Made by a program: the position numbers and the translations under genes. The notes under the pieces are model-generated. The model did no database searches and was not told the DNA's origin. It worked only from the letters and a program-made list of their open reading frames with translations. DNA of 24,091 bases from Methanosarcina sp. UBA402 (GTDB lineage: Archaea > Halobacteriota > Methanosarcinia > Methanosarcinales > Methanosarcinaceae): assembly GCA_002509325.1 (NCBI GenBank), contig DADO01000243.1, positions 554-24,644 on the forward strand. Reading direction: 5' to 3'. Within the stretch, counting starts at the first letter, position 1. Every line of letters begins with the position of its first letter. This document shows positions 8,800 through 15,895 of the stretch, one piece after another.

Positions 8800-8868
8800 G
8801 TGATAGGTATTTCTCAGGATGATGTAGAGTTTTGGGAACAACAGTTCTTCTTTATTCATACTAGTTGA
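8800..8868 (+). other. Short open frame beside the inverted repeat
   Basis: Directly after the right arm of the 8664-8775 repeat, a 22-codon frame starts at GTG 8800 and reads VIGISQDDVEFWEQQFFFIH before ending in TGA at 8866-8868. The amino-acid texture is protein-like (amphipathic, few rare codons) and it could be the start of a lost transposase or another gene. It is too short to assign. The rest of 8869-8960 shows no feature. Confidence 0.2.
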
Positions 8869-8993
8869 GAAAAAAATCAATGACTTAAAGTGGTTACGTT
8901 TTAGAATAGCTAAATCTTGCAGTCCCGCTTACAGCTCCACTAATTTTCCTGGTCGTTACCATATATAATATGATATTTTTAGGAAGTATATAA

Positions 8994-10562
8994 GTGCCTG
9001 AAAATGAAGCAAAACTCCTCCTTGTGCTAGTCGTGTTGCTTATTCTCACGTCCCTTCCGGCTGAAGCTGGCTTTGCTGAGGTCACGGTGGGAAACGATAT
9101 TAGCGGGAAGGTTGCAAGGCCTGGGGACCTTGTTGAGTTTAGTTTTACTGTGGAAAAGGGATACAATACATCTAAGAGCATATCGGTTATGCTTTTCACA
9201 AGTAAAATACCTGAAAACTGGACAGCAGGCATATATGCGGATGGCAATCAGGTAAGCCACATAACTCTGCCTGAAAAAACCAGCAAAAAGGAATTGACTC
9301 TTAAAGTAAGAATTCCAGAAAACACAAAGGATGGAGACTATCCTGTAAGAATAGGCCTGAAACTTTATGGAGAAAATAGTAGAAGTTATGATACACTATA
9401 CAGGGAATTTACAGTAACAGTTGACAGGGCTGCAATGCCTAACCTGGAAATTTATTCGGACATTCCAGGAAAAAAGACCCATCCCGGAATTCCTATCAGT
9501 TTCGGAGCTTTTTTAGAAAATAAATATGATAGCAGAGCAAACTTTCGGATTTTCCTGGTTTCGAAACCCGAGCAGTGGGGAGTTAACCTGCTTTCCATGG
9601 ATGGGGCCAGAATTACGAGATTAGGAGTGCCAGGGAGTGGAAGTCAGGAGTTTAAAATTCTCGTAAATCCTCCACTCAATGCGACGAAAGGAGATTACGA
9701 AATTTTGATAGCAGCCTGCCCGGAAAAAGGAAACCAGAGCGTATTTTTGCCGCTCAGTGTTAGCATAAATCCTGAACTTTCCAGGGATGAGGATTTAAGT
9801 GCATATGTAGAACTGAATTCCAACATTGTGGGGCTTGATATTCGGCCTGAAAAATCTGCGGAATTTACGGTTTCTTTAAAAAACAGGTATGATCAACCGC
9901 TTAAGCTGAAACTTGAAGTCTTAAGCCTGCCTGAAGGGTGGAAAGCTGAATTTCTTACCAGGGAAGACAAGGAAGGAAGGCTTTCTTCCCTTATGCTTCC
10001 TGCAGGAGAGGAACAGGAATTTACTGTAAAGGTAAAACCATCCCAAAACGCTACAGGCGGGCTTTATCCGATTATAATTGCAGCGGTGAGCGAAGACAAA
10101 AGAGTTACCCAGCAGCTTGAGGTAGGCATCAACCATAATATCGAAAATGAGGAACTGCTCAAAGTCGAATCAAGCCCCAGCGAATTGACGCTGAATCCAG
10201 GCAGTTCCACCGAAATTAGTGTTAGCATTGAAAACCGAGGAGACGAAGCCCTGGAAGATGTTACTCTCGAGATTAACTCAGTAAGCGGCATAAGTACGCA
10301 GATCCGGGGTTTTGGAAGGATAGATGAGCTGGAGGCAGGAGAAACCAGAAGCATCCCTGTAGAGATCACTGCAAACGCCAACGCCGGTTCTGGTGTCAAG
10401 GAGATTTTCATACGGGCAAAAGGTGACGGTTTAGTTAGTTCTGAGAAAAGTATCAGGGTAAACGTGGAGAAATCATCAAGTAGCGGGCTCCTTGGCATTG
10501 CAATGCTTGGATTTGCAATCCTTGTGCTTGTTTTTGTAGTACGTAAGTTCGGAAGGCGGTGA
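8994..10562 (+). CDS. NEW3-repeat membrane-anchored protein (COG1470-like)
   Basis: A 522-residue exported protein. A signal peptide covers about residues 1-25 (LLLVLVVLLILTSLPAEAGF), a C-terminal TM about residues 496-518 (LLGIAMLGFAILVLVFVV), and a basic tail follows. In between are four tandem beta-sandwich repeats of the NEW3 type, opening near residues 28, 150, 270 and 390. They are marked by alternations such as ARPGDLVEFSFTVEKGYN, RPEKSAEFTVSLKNRYDQ and LNPGSSTEISVSIENRGD, each ending in a PxN.T.G.Y/V.I.I.A-like strand. The start is GTG 8994 with AGGAAG at 8981-8986; ATATATAATATG at 8961-8972 is a TATA-like box. It overlaps the ABC ATPase frame at its 3' end. Such proteins often sit beside ABC-2 exporter genes in methanogens and probably bind the exported substrate or its carrier outside; the substrate is unknown. 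Confidence 0.85.
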   Translation: MPENEAKLLLVLVVLLILTSLPAEAGFAEVTVGNDISGKVARPGDLVEFSFTVEKGYNTSKSISVMLFTSKIPENWTAGIYADGNQVSHITLPEKTSKKELTLKVRIPENTKDGDYPVRIGLKLYGENSRSYDTLYREFTVTVDRAAMPNLEIYSDIPGKKTHPGIPISFGAFLENKYDSRANFRIFLVSKPEQWGVNLLSMDGARITRLGVPGSGSQEFKILVNPPLNATKGDYEILIAACPEKGNQSVFLPLSVSINPELSRDEDLSAYVELNSNIVGLDIRPEKSAEFTVSLKNRYDQPLKLKLEVLSLPEGWKAEFLTREDKEGRLSSLMLPAGEEQEFTVKVKPSQNATGGLYPIIIAAVSEDKRVTQQLEVGINHNIENEELLKVESSPSELTLNPGSSTEISVSIENRGDEALEDVTLEINSVSGISTQIRGFGRIDELEAGETRSIPVEITANANAGSGVKEIFIRAKGDGLVSSEKSIRVNVEKSSSSGLLGIAMLGFAILVLVFVVRKFGRR

Positions 10563-10564
10563 AC

Positions 10565-11575
10565 ATGGAATCAATGAGTATGGAATCAATAGGCATGGAT
10601 CTGGAACAAAGTGGGATTGTACAGAAAACAGATGAATTCGCAATCGAAACCATTCATTTGAGTAAAATATTCGGGAAAGGGAATCAAATCCGGGCAGTGG
10701 ATAACCTGAACCTGCAGGTAAGAAAAGGAGAGGTATTCGGCTTCGTGGGTCCAAACGGAGCTGGTAAAACCACAACCATGAAAATGCTTATCGGCCTGCT
10801 TGAACCAAGCGAAGGAAGCGGAAAGGTTGCAGGTTATGATATTGTCCGCGAGGTAATAAATATAAGGGAAAAGACAGGAACCCTGCCTGAGCCTGCCGGT
10901 TTTTATGACAATCTCACTGCAAGACAGAACCTGCGTTTTTATGCAAAACTCTATAATATGGATTCCAAAGTCCGGGAACAGCGGATCGTAAAATTGCTTG
11001 AAACCGTGGGCCTTTCCCATGCTATCGATCAGAAAATAGGCGGCTTTTCCACAGGCATGCGCAAACGTTTCGGGCTTGCCCAGGCTCTTATTAATGAACC
11101 TTCAGTCCTTTTCCTTGATGAGCCAACAAGCGGTATTGATCCCCTTGGAGCCCAGATGATGAGGGATCTTATAAAAGACCTTAACCAAAGTAAAGGAGTG
11201 ACCGTTTTTCTGAGTTCGCATTCTATGGAAGAGGTCGAGGAAATCTGCGATCGGATAGCAATAATCGCAAGAGGAAAGCTGCTGGTAGTTGGATCTGTAG
11301 AGGATCTGCGGGATATAATCAGAGCAAAGGAAGGTGTGCACTATTTGCTTGAGGTCCAGGATATTCCTCTCTCCGAGGTAGCAGAATCCATAAAGAATGT
11401 AGAAGGTGTGCAGGCTCTTGAAATTCAGGATAGGACACTGTATGTGCGTGCAAAAACGAAGCTCCGTACAGAGATTGCAAAAGCTGTCAGGCAGGCAGGC
11501 GGCACTGTATCTATGTTCGAGGAAGAAGAAATGAATCTGCAGAAATTGTTCCTCAAAATTATTGAAGGAGTATAA
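10565..11575 (+). CDS. ABC transporter ATP-binding protein (CcmA/NatA-like)
   Basis: A cytoplasmic ATPase of the ABC-2 exporter class; numbering here runs from the GTG at 10559. Walker A GPNGAGKT is at about 64-71. The ABC signature FSTGMRKR near 163-170 is a variant of LSGGQ usual in this class. Walker B and catalytic Glu LFLDEPTSGIDP lie at about 185-195 and the H-loop SSHS near 221. A C-terminal extension from about 255 is typical of drug/antibiotic-type exporters. ATG 10565 has GGAAGG 8 nt upstream; the in-frame GTG at 10559 would overlap the preceding stop (GTGA) and is an alternative. The N-terminus carries a 15-bp repeat (ATGGAATCAAT at 10565 and 10580) that adds a Met/Ser/Glu-rich leader. 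It is coupled to the NEW3 gene, but no permease follows. The permease pair at 4244-6001 could supply the channel. Confidence 0.9.
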   Translation: MESMSMESIGMDLEQSGIVQKTDEFAIETIHLSKIFGKGNQIRAVDNLNLQVRKGEVFGFVGPNGAGKTTTMKMLIGLLEPSEGSGKVAGYDIVREVINIREKTGTLPEPAGFYDNLTARQNLRFYAKLYNMDSKVREQRIVKLLETVGLSHAIDQKIGGFSTGMRKRFGLAQALINEPSVLFLDEPTSGIDPLGAQMMRDLIKDLNQSKGVTVFLSSHSMEEVEEICDRIAIIARGKLLVVGSVEDLRDIIRAKEGVHYLLEVQDIPLSEVAESIKNVEGVQALEIQDRTLYVRAKTKLRTEIAKAVRQAGGTVSMFEEEEMNLQKLFLKIIEGV

Positions 11576-11577
11576 AT

Positions 11578-11658
11578 ATGGAAGTTCATCCATGGAAGTT
11601 CATCCAAAAAAAAGATTTTATCCACATAATATTACAAACAAAAGTAAATTGGGGTTAA
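11578..11658 (+). pseudogene. Short frame after the ATPase, with 14-bp duplication
   Basis: Three nt after the ATPase stop, ATG 11578 opens a 26-codon frame. It begins with a perfect 14-bp tandem duplication (ATGGAAGTTCATCC at 11578-11591 and 11592-11605) and ends at TAA 11656-11658. A permease gene would be expected here in this kind of operon, so this could be the scar of one. The peptide itself is not recognisable. Confidence 0.25.
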
Positions 11659-11661
11659 TAA

Positions 11662-12542
11662 ATGAAAAAAAGATTCAACAAGATTTGTTTCAACAAGATT
11701 TGCTTCAAAAGACATTTACCGCTTATCGTGTTTCCTGATAATCCTGTCCGTTTTTATTTCAGGTTGTGAGGAAAAAATCGGCGCGAAGTTACATCTAACA
11801 TGCACCTAACACTAAAGAAACTGTATCTGACATTCAACCCACTGCTGAAGAAATTGTATCTAATAGCAGATGAAAATGGATAGTCTCGAAGATTATTCTT
11901 ACAATGTGTATGTACATTATTCTGAGTTTTTAAACGGGATTATTCGGGAGATCACTTTCTCTCCTCAGGACCGAGAATATGGATGGGAAAAGCGCATATG
12001 TGCTTGAGCTTACTCCTCCCGAAAAAAACGAATCACTTCAATGGAAATCAAAAATCTGGATTGACAGAGAAAACTGGATGCTCCTCAGGTGTGAATTGTA
12101 TAATAGCGAAGAAAATGTTTACAACGAAGAAAATGTTCATCTTGAGGTGGAAGTCCGGGATATAGAATTGAACACTGGAATTCCAGATTCCGTTTTTGAA
12201 TTTGAAATTCCTGATGGAGCGCAGGTGAAGGTATTGGGGCCGGAAGACTTCAAAAGTGAACCAAAAGATGGCGCTTGAAGAAGCAAGACCGCCTATTGAT
12301 TTTGAGATACTTATTCCTGAGTATCTTCCTGAAGGCTATGAATTTGATTATTCAATGGTTTCTTACAGCATGGATACGCCTTACTCCACTTTTGTCCATA
12401 ATGGTTTCAGCGTTTTTGCAGGGCAGCCTTACGAAAAAAATCACTATTGTGTACTCTCTTGATAAGTCAGAGTACTGTTGTTTCCTCCCTTGATAAGTCA
12501 AAGCTGCTTAATACCACAAAATCCCTTTCTGAAAATCAGTGA
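11662..12542 (+). pseudogene. Broken LolA-like/DUF4367 lipoprotein gene
   Basis: An ATG at 11662 after GGGGTT begins a lipoprotein signal peptide. It is readable only by switching frame: MKKRFNKICFNKICFKRHL, then FLIILSVFISGCEEK with lipobox SGC. Further pieces in shifting frames read PTAEEIVSN, MDSLEDYSYNVYVHYSEF and (11979-12278) LELTPPEKNESLQWKSKIWI followed by DRENWMLLRCELYN, typical of LolA/MucB-like lipoprotein-sorting folds. The next piece, DFEILIPEYLPEGYEFDYSM, matches DUF4367, and the end reads SSLDKSKLLNTTKSLSENQ to TGA 12540-12542. At least four frame breaks are present. Causes visible include an A-run near 12434-12440 and a 31-bp-period repeat of CTTGATAAGTCA (12458, 12489). Family assignment by pattern, disruption seen directly. 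Confidence 0.7.
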
Positions 12543-12566
12543 CCTTTAATAATATCTTGAATAAAC

Positions 12567-12594
12567 CACGGATAAATACAGATAAGCACGGATT
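12567..12594. repeat. Short CACGGAT repeat
   Basis: CACGGATAAATACAGATAAG followed by CACGGATT is an imperfect 20-bp-period repeat of a type (cacggataaacacagat) that recurs in intergenic DNA of many microbial genomes. It lies between the lipoprotein pseudogene and tspO. Function unknown. Confidence 0.3.
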
Positions 12595-12639
12595 TGTTCC
12601 CATAATCTGGAATTAATGCACCGGTTTCAAAGCCCTATA

Positions 12640-13122
12640 TCACGAGTTTAGAATCCAGATATAGTAATTAAGCAGCATAGCAAAGCTAACCCACAGGATA
12701 TAAGGGAACAGTAAATAAGAAGCTGTTTTTGAGATCTTCCTGAATTTCAATATTGTCAGAAGAATTGCAAACCAGAGCAGAACTATCTCGACAAAAGCAT
12801 AGTAAGGAGATTTTAGCCCAAAGAATAGAATAGACCAGAGAGCATTAAGCCCTAGCTGAATGCCGAAAATGAACATCCCCTTTTTAACCTCTTGCTCTTG
12901 CAGCCCTTTCTCCCAGACGAGGTAAAGTGAGATTCCCATAAGCGTATAAAGTGTTACCCAGGCTGGAAAGAAAACCCAGGCTGGAGGATTGAAGGCTGGT
13001 TTTTCCAGAAAAAGATACCAGTTCTCAAGCGATGAAGCTGTAAATACTGAACCTATTAACCCTGCAAACTGACAGAGCAAAATTGATACCACAAGTTTGG
13101 AAAGATTGACCCTTTGAACCAT
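12640..13122 (-). CDS. tspO: TspO/MBR family membrane protein
   Basis: A 160-residue protein with five hydrophobic helices, the usual size and topology of TspO (translocator protein / tryptophan-rich sensory protein). Family landmarks are visible: NWYLFLEKPAFNPPAWVFFP in the first loop, LYTLMGISLYLVW, the third-helix motif QLGLNALWSILFFGL, and PYILWVSFAMLLNYYIWILN at the end. The family binds tetrapyrroles such as heme and porphyrins and influences their handling or stress responses; its role in a methanogen is not established. The start at 13122 (ATG) encodes MVQRVNLSKL before TM1. It lies just downstream of the displaced metG 3' fragment on the same strand, so before the insertion the order was probably metG then tspO. 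Confidence 0.9.
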   Translation of the reverse strand: MVQRVNLSKLVVSILLCQFAGLIGSVFTASSLENWYLFLEKPAFNPPAWVFFPAWVTLYTLMGISLYLVWEKGLQEQEVKKGMFIFGIQLGLNALWSILFFGLKSPYYAFVEIVLLWFAILLTILKFRKISKTASYLLFPYILWVSFAMLLNYYIWILNS

Positions 13123-13347
13123 ACCATTCCCAGAATAAAATCTGGGATTTTACAGTTATTAATGTTAGGATTCAAGGGTTTGCAGAAATTGCTTAAGTTC
13201 TATTTAGAAATAAAAGTTGTAGAAATCCTTTACATAAAATTAAAGATTTCCACAGGCAATATTTTCCACTGATATAATTCTGATTGTTTTTAACATCTAT
13301 TATTTATTTTTAGTCTCGATCTACACTGACCCGAATATGCTGAGATT

Positions 13348-13518
13348 TCACCTTATTCTGGAACCAGGTTTTATTTCTTTGTCGGTGGTCAGGGCTGTTA
13401 CGATTTCTATGCCGTCATCAGCTGCAAGCATCATGCCGTTTGATTTGACTCCGCAGAGTTTGGCAGGTTTCAGGTTGACAAGTACGATAACGTATTTCCC
13501 TACAAGCTCTTCTGGAGT
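13348..13518 (-). repeat. Direct repeat, left copy (attachment-site-like)
   Basis: These 171 bp match 21773-21943 at every position but one (13387 G against 21812 A, a synonymous change in a Thr codon). The repeat runs from the ACT codon of TPEELV to the TGA stop. Beyond the stop, weaker similarity continues (CCCGAATATGCT against CCCGGAAATGCT) with a 7-bp insertion on this side. Both copies have the same orientation, 8425 bp apart. Confidence 0.95.
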
Positions 13519-13563
13519 TTTACTTCCTTGAAGGCATTCCTCTTTGTATTTGTAGCTTTTCAT
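13348..13563 (-). pseudogene. Displaced metG 3'-end fragment
   Basis: This 71-codon frame ends with 56 residues identical to the C-terminus of MetG (TPEELVGKYV to PGSRIR). The 15 residues before them (MKSYKYKEECLQGSK) have no match in MetG. It encodes only the last part of the OB-fold tRNA-binding domain and has no ribosome site before its ATG, so I call it a stranded fragment and not a gene. Its 171-bp shared part is the left member of the direct repeat that bounds the transport cassette. A translated small protein is possible but unlikely. Confidence 0.8.
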
Positions 13564-13971
13564 TGAGTCATTTCAAAGAAGATAGTAGTCAGAAGGTTTT
13601 GCTGGCGATTAAGGTTATCTTATGTGTTCATTTTCTCAATCTATTATAAAATGCAACGAAAAACTCCATGAAAATATAACTTTTTTTGATGGAGGGGATT
13701 ACAGAGGTAAAAGTAGAAATTGATTCAAAAGTGGTAACCCAGGTTACACATGGATGAGGTTAAGGGTAGGATATTATGATTGATTGGAAAAACTTGCAGA
13801 AAATGTTACTTTTAGGTGAATATTTATAAAAAGATAATAGAAAAAAATATCAGTCTTATTACTAAATATCAAAAACTAATATTTTTATAATATAAGTGCA
13901 ATGTAGTATTACAAATATTCTTAAAAATAATACTCTACACGCCTGGTGCTGTTTGGAGGACTCATTAATTT
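13564..13971 (+). promoter_or_regulatory. Upstream region and promoter of the transport operon
   Basis: No gene is visible in these 408 bp. A TATA-like TTTTTATAATATA at about 13882-13894 suggests a start near 13915. Just after it, AGTATTA (13905-13911) and TAATACT (13928-13934) form an inverted repeat with a 16-nt spacer overlapping the likely initiation site, a natural place for a repressor. GGAGGA at 13955-13960 is the ribosome site for the permease gene. The regulator is unknown; a metal-responsive one would fit the genes. Confidence 0.45.
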
Positions 13972-15081
13972 ATGAATCGAACCACTGATACACATTGCTC
14001 TTCCGATGTTTATAATAAAAATAATATAAGTATTCAGGAAAAGTTTCGTCAATATCATTCGAGAAAAATTTTGTTTTTGACCGGTGTATCGGCAGTTATT
14101 GTTCTTTTGGTAGGTGTTGCAGCAGCCTTCGGCTCCTATGATCTCAACCTTAGTGAGGTCTACAGAATCATTGGTGGTGGAATAATTGTTAGAATTTTTC
14201 CGGAATTAACTCTTCCCGAGTCTGTTGCCGGCACTATAATCTGGGAGCTCCGCCTTCCCAGGATCTGCATGGCAGTCGTCTCAGGTGCAAGCCTTGGGGT
14301 TGCCGGTGCAATTATGCAAGGTGTACTCCGCAATCCATTGGCCGAACCATTTACTCTTGGCATCTCTTCTGCTGCCGCAATGGGGGCATCCCTGTCGATC
14401 ATCGGTGGGATAAGGTTTTTTGGGTCTTACAGTGTGGTGATCAACGCCTTCATCTGCGCTTTTCTTGCAACCATAGTCATCTACACTATCGCAAAAAGCA
14501 AGGGCATGACCCCTGAGACAATTATCCTCTCCGGAATTGCCATCATGTTCCTGCTTGATGCTGTCACGGCTTTCATGCAGTATCTTGGCACTGCACAGCA
14601 AGTTCAGGCAGTAGTCTTCTGGATGATGGGGAGTATTTCGGTTGCCGGCTGGGATACTGTGCTCATCGTCTTTCTGATTGCAACCGTTTCTATCCCATAT
14701 CTGATCTACAAGGCTTCTGATATCACTATAATCGGGGCTGGTGATGAGACCGCACACAGCCTTGGGATCAATGTCGAGAAAATCAGAATGCAAACCCTCG
14801 CATTTGGGGCCCTGCTTACAGCTGCAGTTACTGCATTCTGCGGGATCATAGGGTTTGTCGGCCTGCTCTCCCCGCATATTACAAGGATGATCATAGGGGG
14901 AGACAACCGTTATGTTATACCGGGATCTGCCATGGTTGGGGCAGCTCTTCTCCTTGGTGCAGATACAGTTGCAAGAACTGTCCTCGCCCCGATGATCCTT
15001 CCGGTCGGGATCATGACTGCCTTTGTTGGAGTTCCGTTCTTTATGTACCTGTTTATGCGTAAGGGGAAAGAACCATGGTAA
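13972..15081 (+). CDS. FecCD/BtuC-family metal-chelate ABC permease
   Basis: A 369-residue polytopic membrane protein, the transmembrane subunit of a type II ABC importer for iron-siderophore, heme or corrinoid. After a polar N-terminal tail of about 32 residues come about ten hydrophobic helices. Family signatures include WELRLPRICMAVVSGASLGV, AGAIMQGVLRNPLAEPFTLG (the conserved NPLAxPxxLG block), SGIAIMFLLDAV, a coupling region GAGDETAHSLGINVEKIR, and GFVGLLSPHITRMIIGGDNR, followed by LLLGADTVART. Length is slightly above the usual 330-350 because of the tail. It is first in an operon with the ATPase (7-bp overlap) and two half-transporters. The ligand cannot be read from the sequence. Confidence 0.93.
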   Translation: MNRTTDTHCSSDVYNKNNISIQEKFRQYHSRKILFLTGVSAVIVLLVGVAAAFGSYDLNLSEVYRIIGGGIIVRIFPELTLPESVAGTIIWELRLPRICMAVVSGASLGVAGAIMQGVLRNPLAEPFTLGISSAAAMGASLSIIGGIRFFGSYSVVINAFICAFLATIVIYTIAKSKGMTPETIILSGIAIMFLLDAVTAFMQYLGTAQQVQAVVFWMMGSISVAGWDTVLIVFLIATVSIPYLIYKASDITIIGAGDETAHSLGINVEKIRMQTLAFGALLTAAVTAFCGIIGFVGLLSPHITRMIIGGDNRYVIPGSAMVGAALLLGADTVARTVLAPMILPVGIMTAFVGVPFFMYLFMRKGKEPW

Positions 15082-15869
15082 AAGTTGATATCAATCAAGT
15101 ATCCTTCAGTTATCCTGGTGCAGATGTACTCCATGATGTGACTTTCCAGATAGGGCCAGGAGAGATAACTGGTATCGTCGGTCCAAATGGCTCTGGAAAG
15201 AGCACTCTTATTAAGTGTATAGATACAATCCTTAAGCCAAAGGGATCTATTCTCCTCGACGGAACAAATGTTCTAAAGATGGATTCAGTCGAGCGTGCTC
15301 GTAATATCGGCCTGGTTCCCCAGTATGGAACCAGTGCGATGGACTCAACTGTCTTTGAGACCGTGCTTATGGGCAGGAGGCCGCACTCAGCCTGGAGGAT
15401 AAGGGATGAAGACATAGACAAGGTTGCAGAAACTTTAGAATGTCTCGGTATCAAAGATATGGCTATGCGGACTTTTGCCAGCCTGTCAGGGGGGCAGAAG
15501 CAAATCACTATGCTTGCCCGTGCGATCTGCCAGGAGCCGGAGTTTCTTCTTCTGGATGAACCAACCTCAGCCCTGGATATCAAAAACCAGCTTGAGGTAC
15601 TTGATATCTTACGGACACTTGTAAAAGAGCGGAGCATGGCGGCTATCATCGCCATCCATGATCTGAATCTCGGTGCCCGTTACGCAGACTCAATCGTGAT
15701 GCTCAGAGAAGGTATGGTCTTTTCTACAGGAAAGGCAGACGAACTCTATACTCCAGAGATAATCGAAGAAGTATACGGTGTGAAAGCCGTAGTATTGGAA
15801 GTGCTCGGAAAACCTCATGTCGTTCCTGTAAGCCCTATAAAAAAAGAACCCTCTGATCAGGCAGAGTAA
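15075..15869 (+). CDS. FhuC/BtuD-type ABC ATPase
   Basis: A 264-residue cytoplasmic ATPase that powers the FecCD-type permease. Walker A GPNGSGKST lies at about 36-44, the Q-loop VPQYG near 76-80, the signature LSGGQKQ at about 137-143, Walker B and catalytic Glu LLLDEPTSALD at about 158-168, and the H-loop IHDLN near 193-197. The C-terminal EEVYGVKAVV block is typical of FhuC/BtuD proteins. ATG 15075 overlaps the permease stop by 7 bp, with GGGGA at 15063-15067, indicating coupled translation. All catalytic motifs are intact, so it should be active. Confidence 0.93.
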   Translation: MVKVDINQVSFSYPGADVLHDVTFQIGPGEITGIVGPNGSGKSTLIKCIDTILKPKGSILLDGTNVLKMDSVERARNIGLVPQYGTSAMDSTVFETVLMGRRPHSAWRIRDEDIDKVAETLECLGIKDMAMRTFASLSGGQKQITMLARAICQEPEFLLLDEPTSALDIKNQLEVLDILRTLVKERSMAAIIAIHDLNLGARYADSIVMLREGMVFSTGKADELYTPEIIEEVYGVKAVVLEVLGKPHVVPVSPIKKEPSDQAE

Positions 15870-15895
15870 AAGTCTCTTAAGGAGTATTTTATTAA

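Noticed and set aside
10064..10498. A 144-codon minus-strand frame
   Set aside because: Antisense to the fourth NEW3 repeat and the following region; low-complexity Ser/Leu content typical of a shadow frame.
12979..13347. A tRNA gene serving as integration site
   Set aside because: No cloverleaf or T-loop consensus is visible near either junction; the repeated sequence is metG coding DNA.
13348..13563. A separate small tRNA-binding protein gene
   Set aside because: It holds only the last 56 residues of the MetG OB-fold with an unrelated 15-residue start and no ribosome site; a stranded fragment explains it better.
13689..13757. A 22-codon plus-strand frame starting MEGITEVKVEIDS
   Set aside because: Too short, no homology recognised, and no ribosome site at a proper distance.
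14281..14877. A 198-codon minus-strand frame
   Set aside because: Antisense to the FecCD permease; its composition is that of a mirrored membrane-protein gene and it has no recognisable domain.
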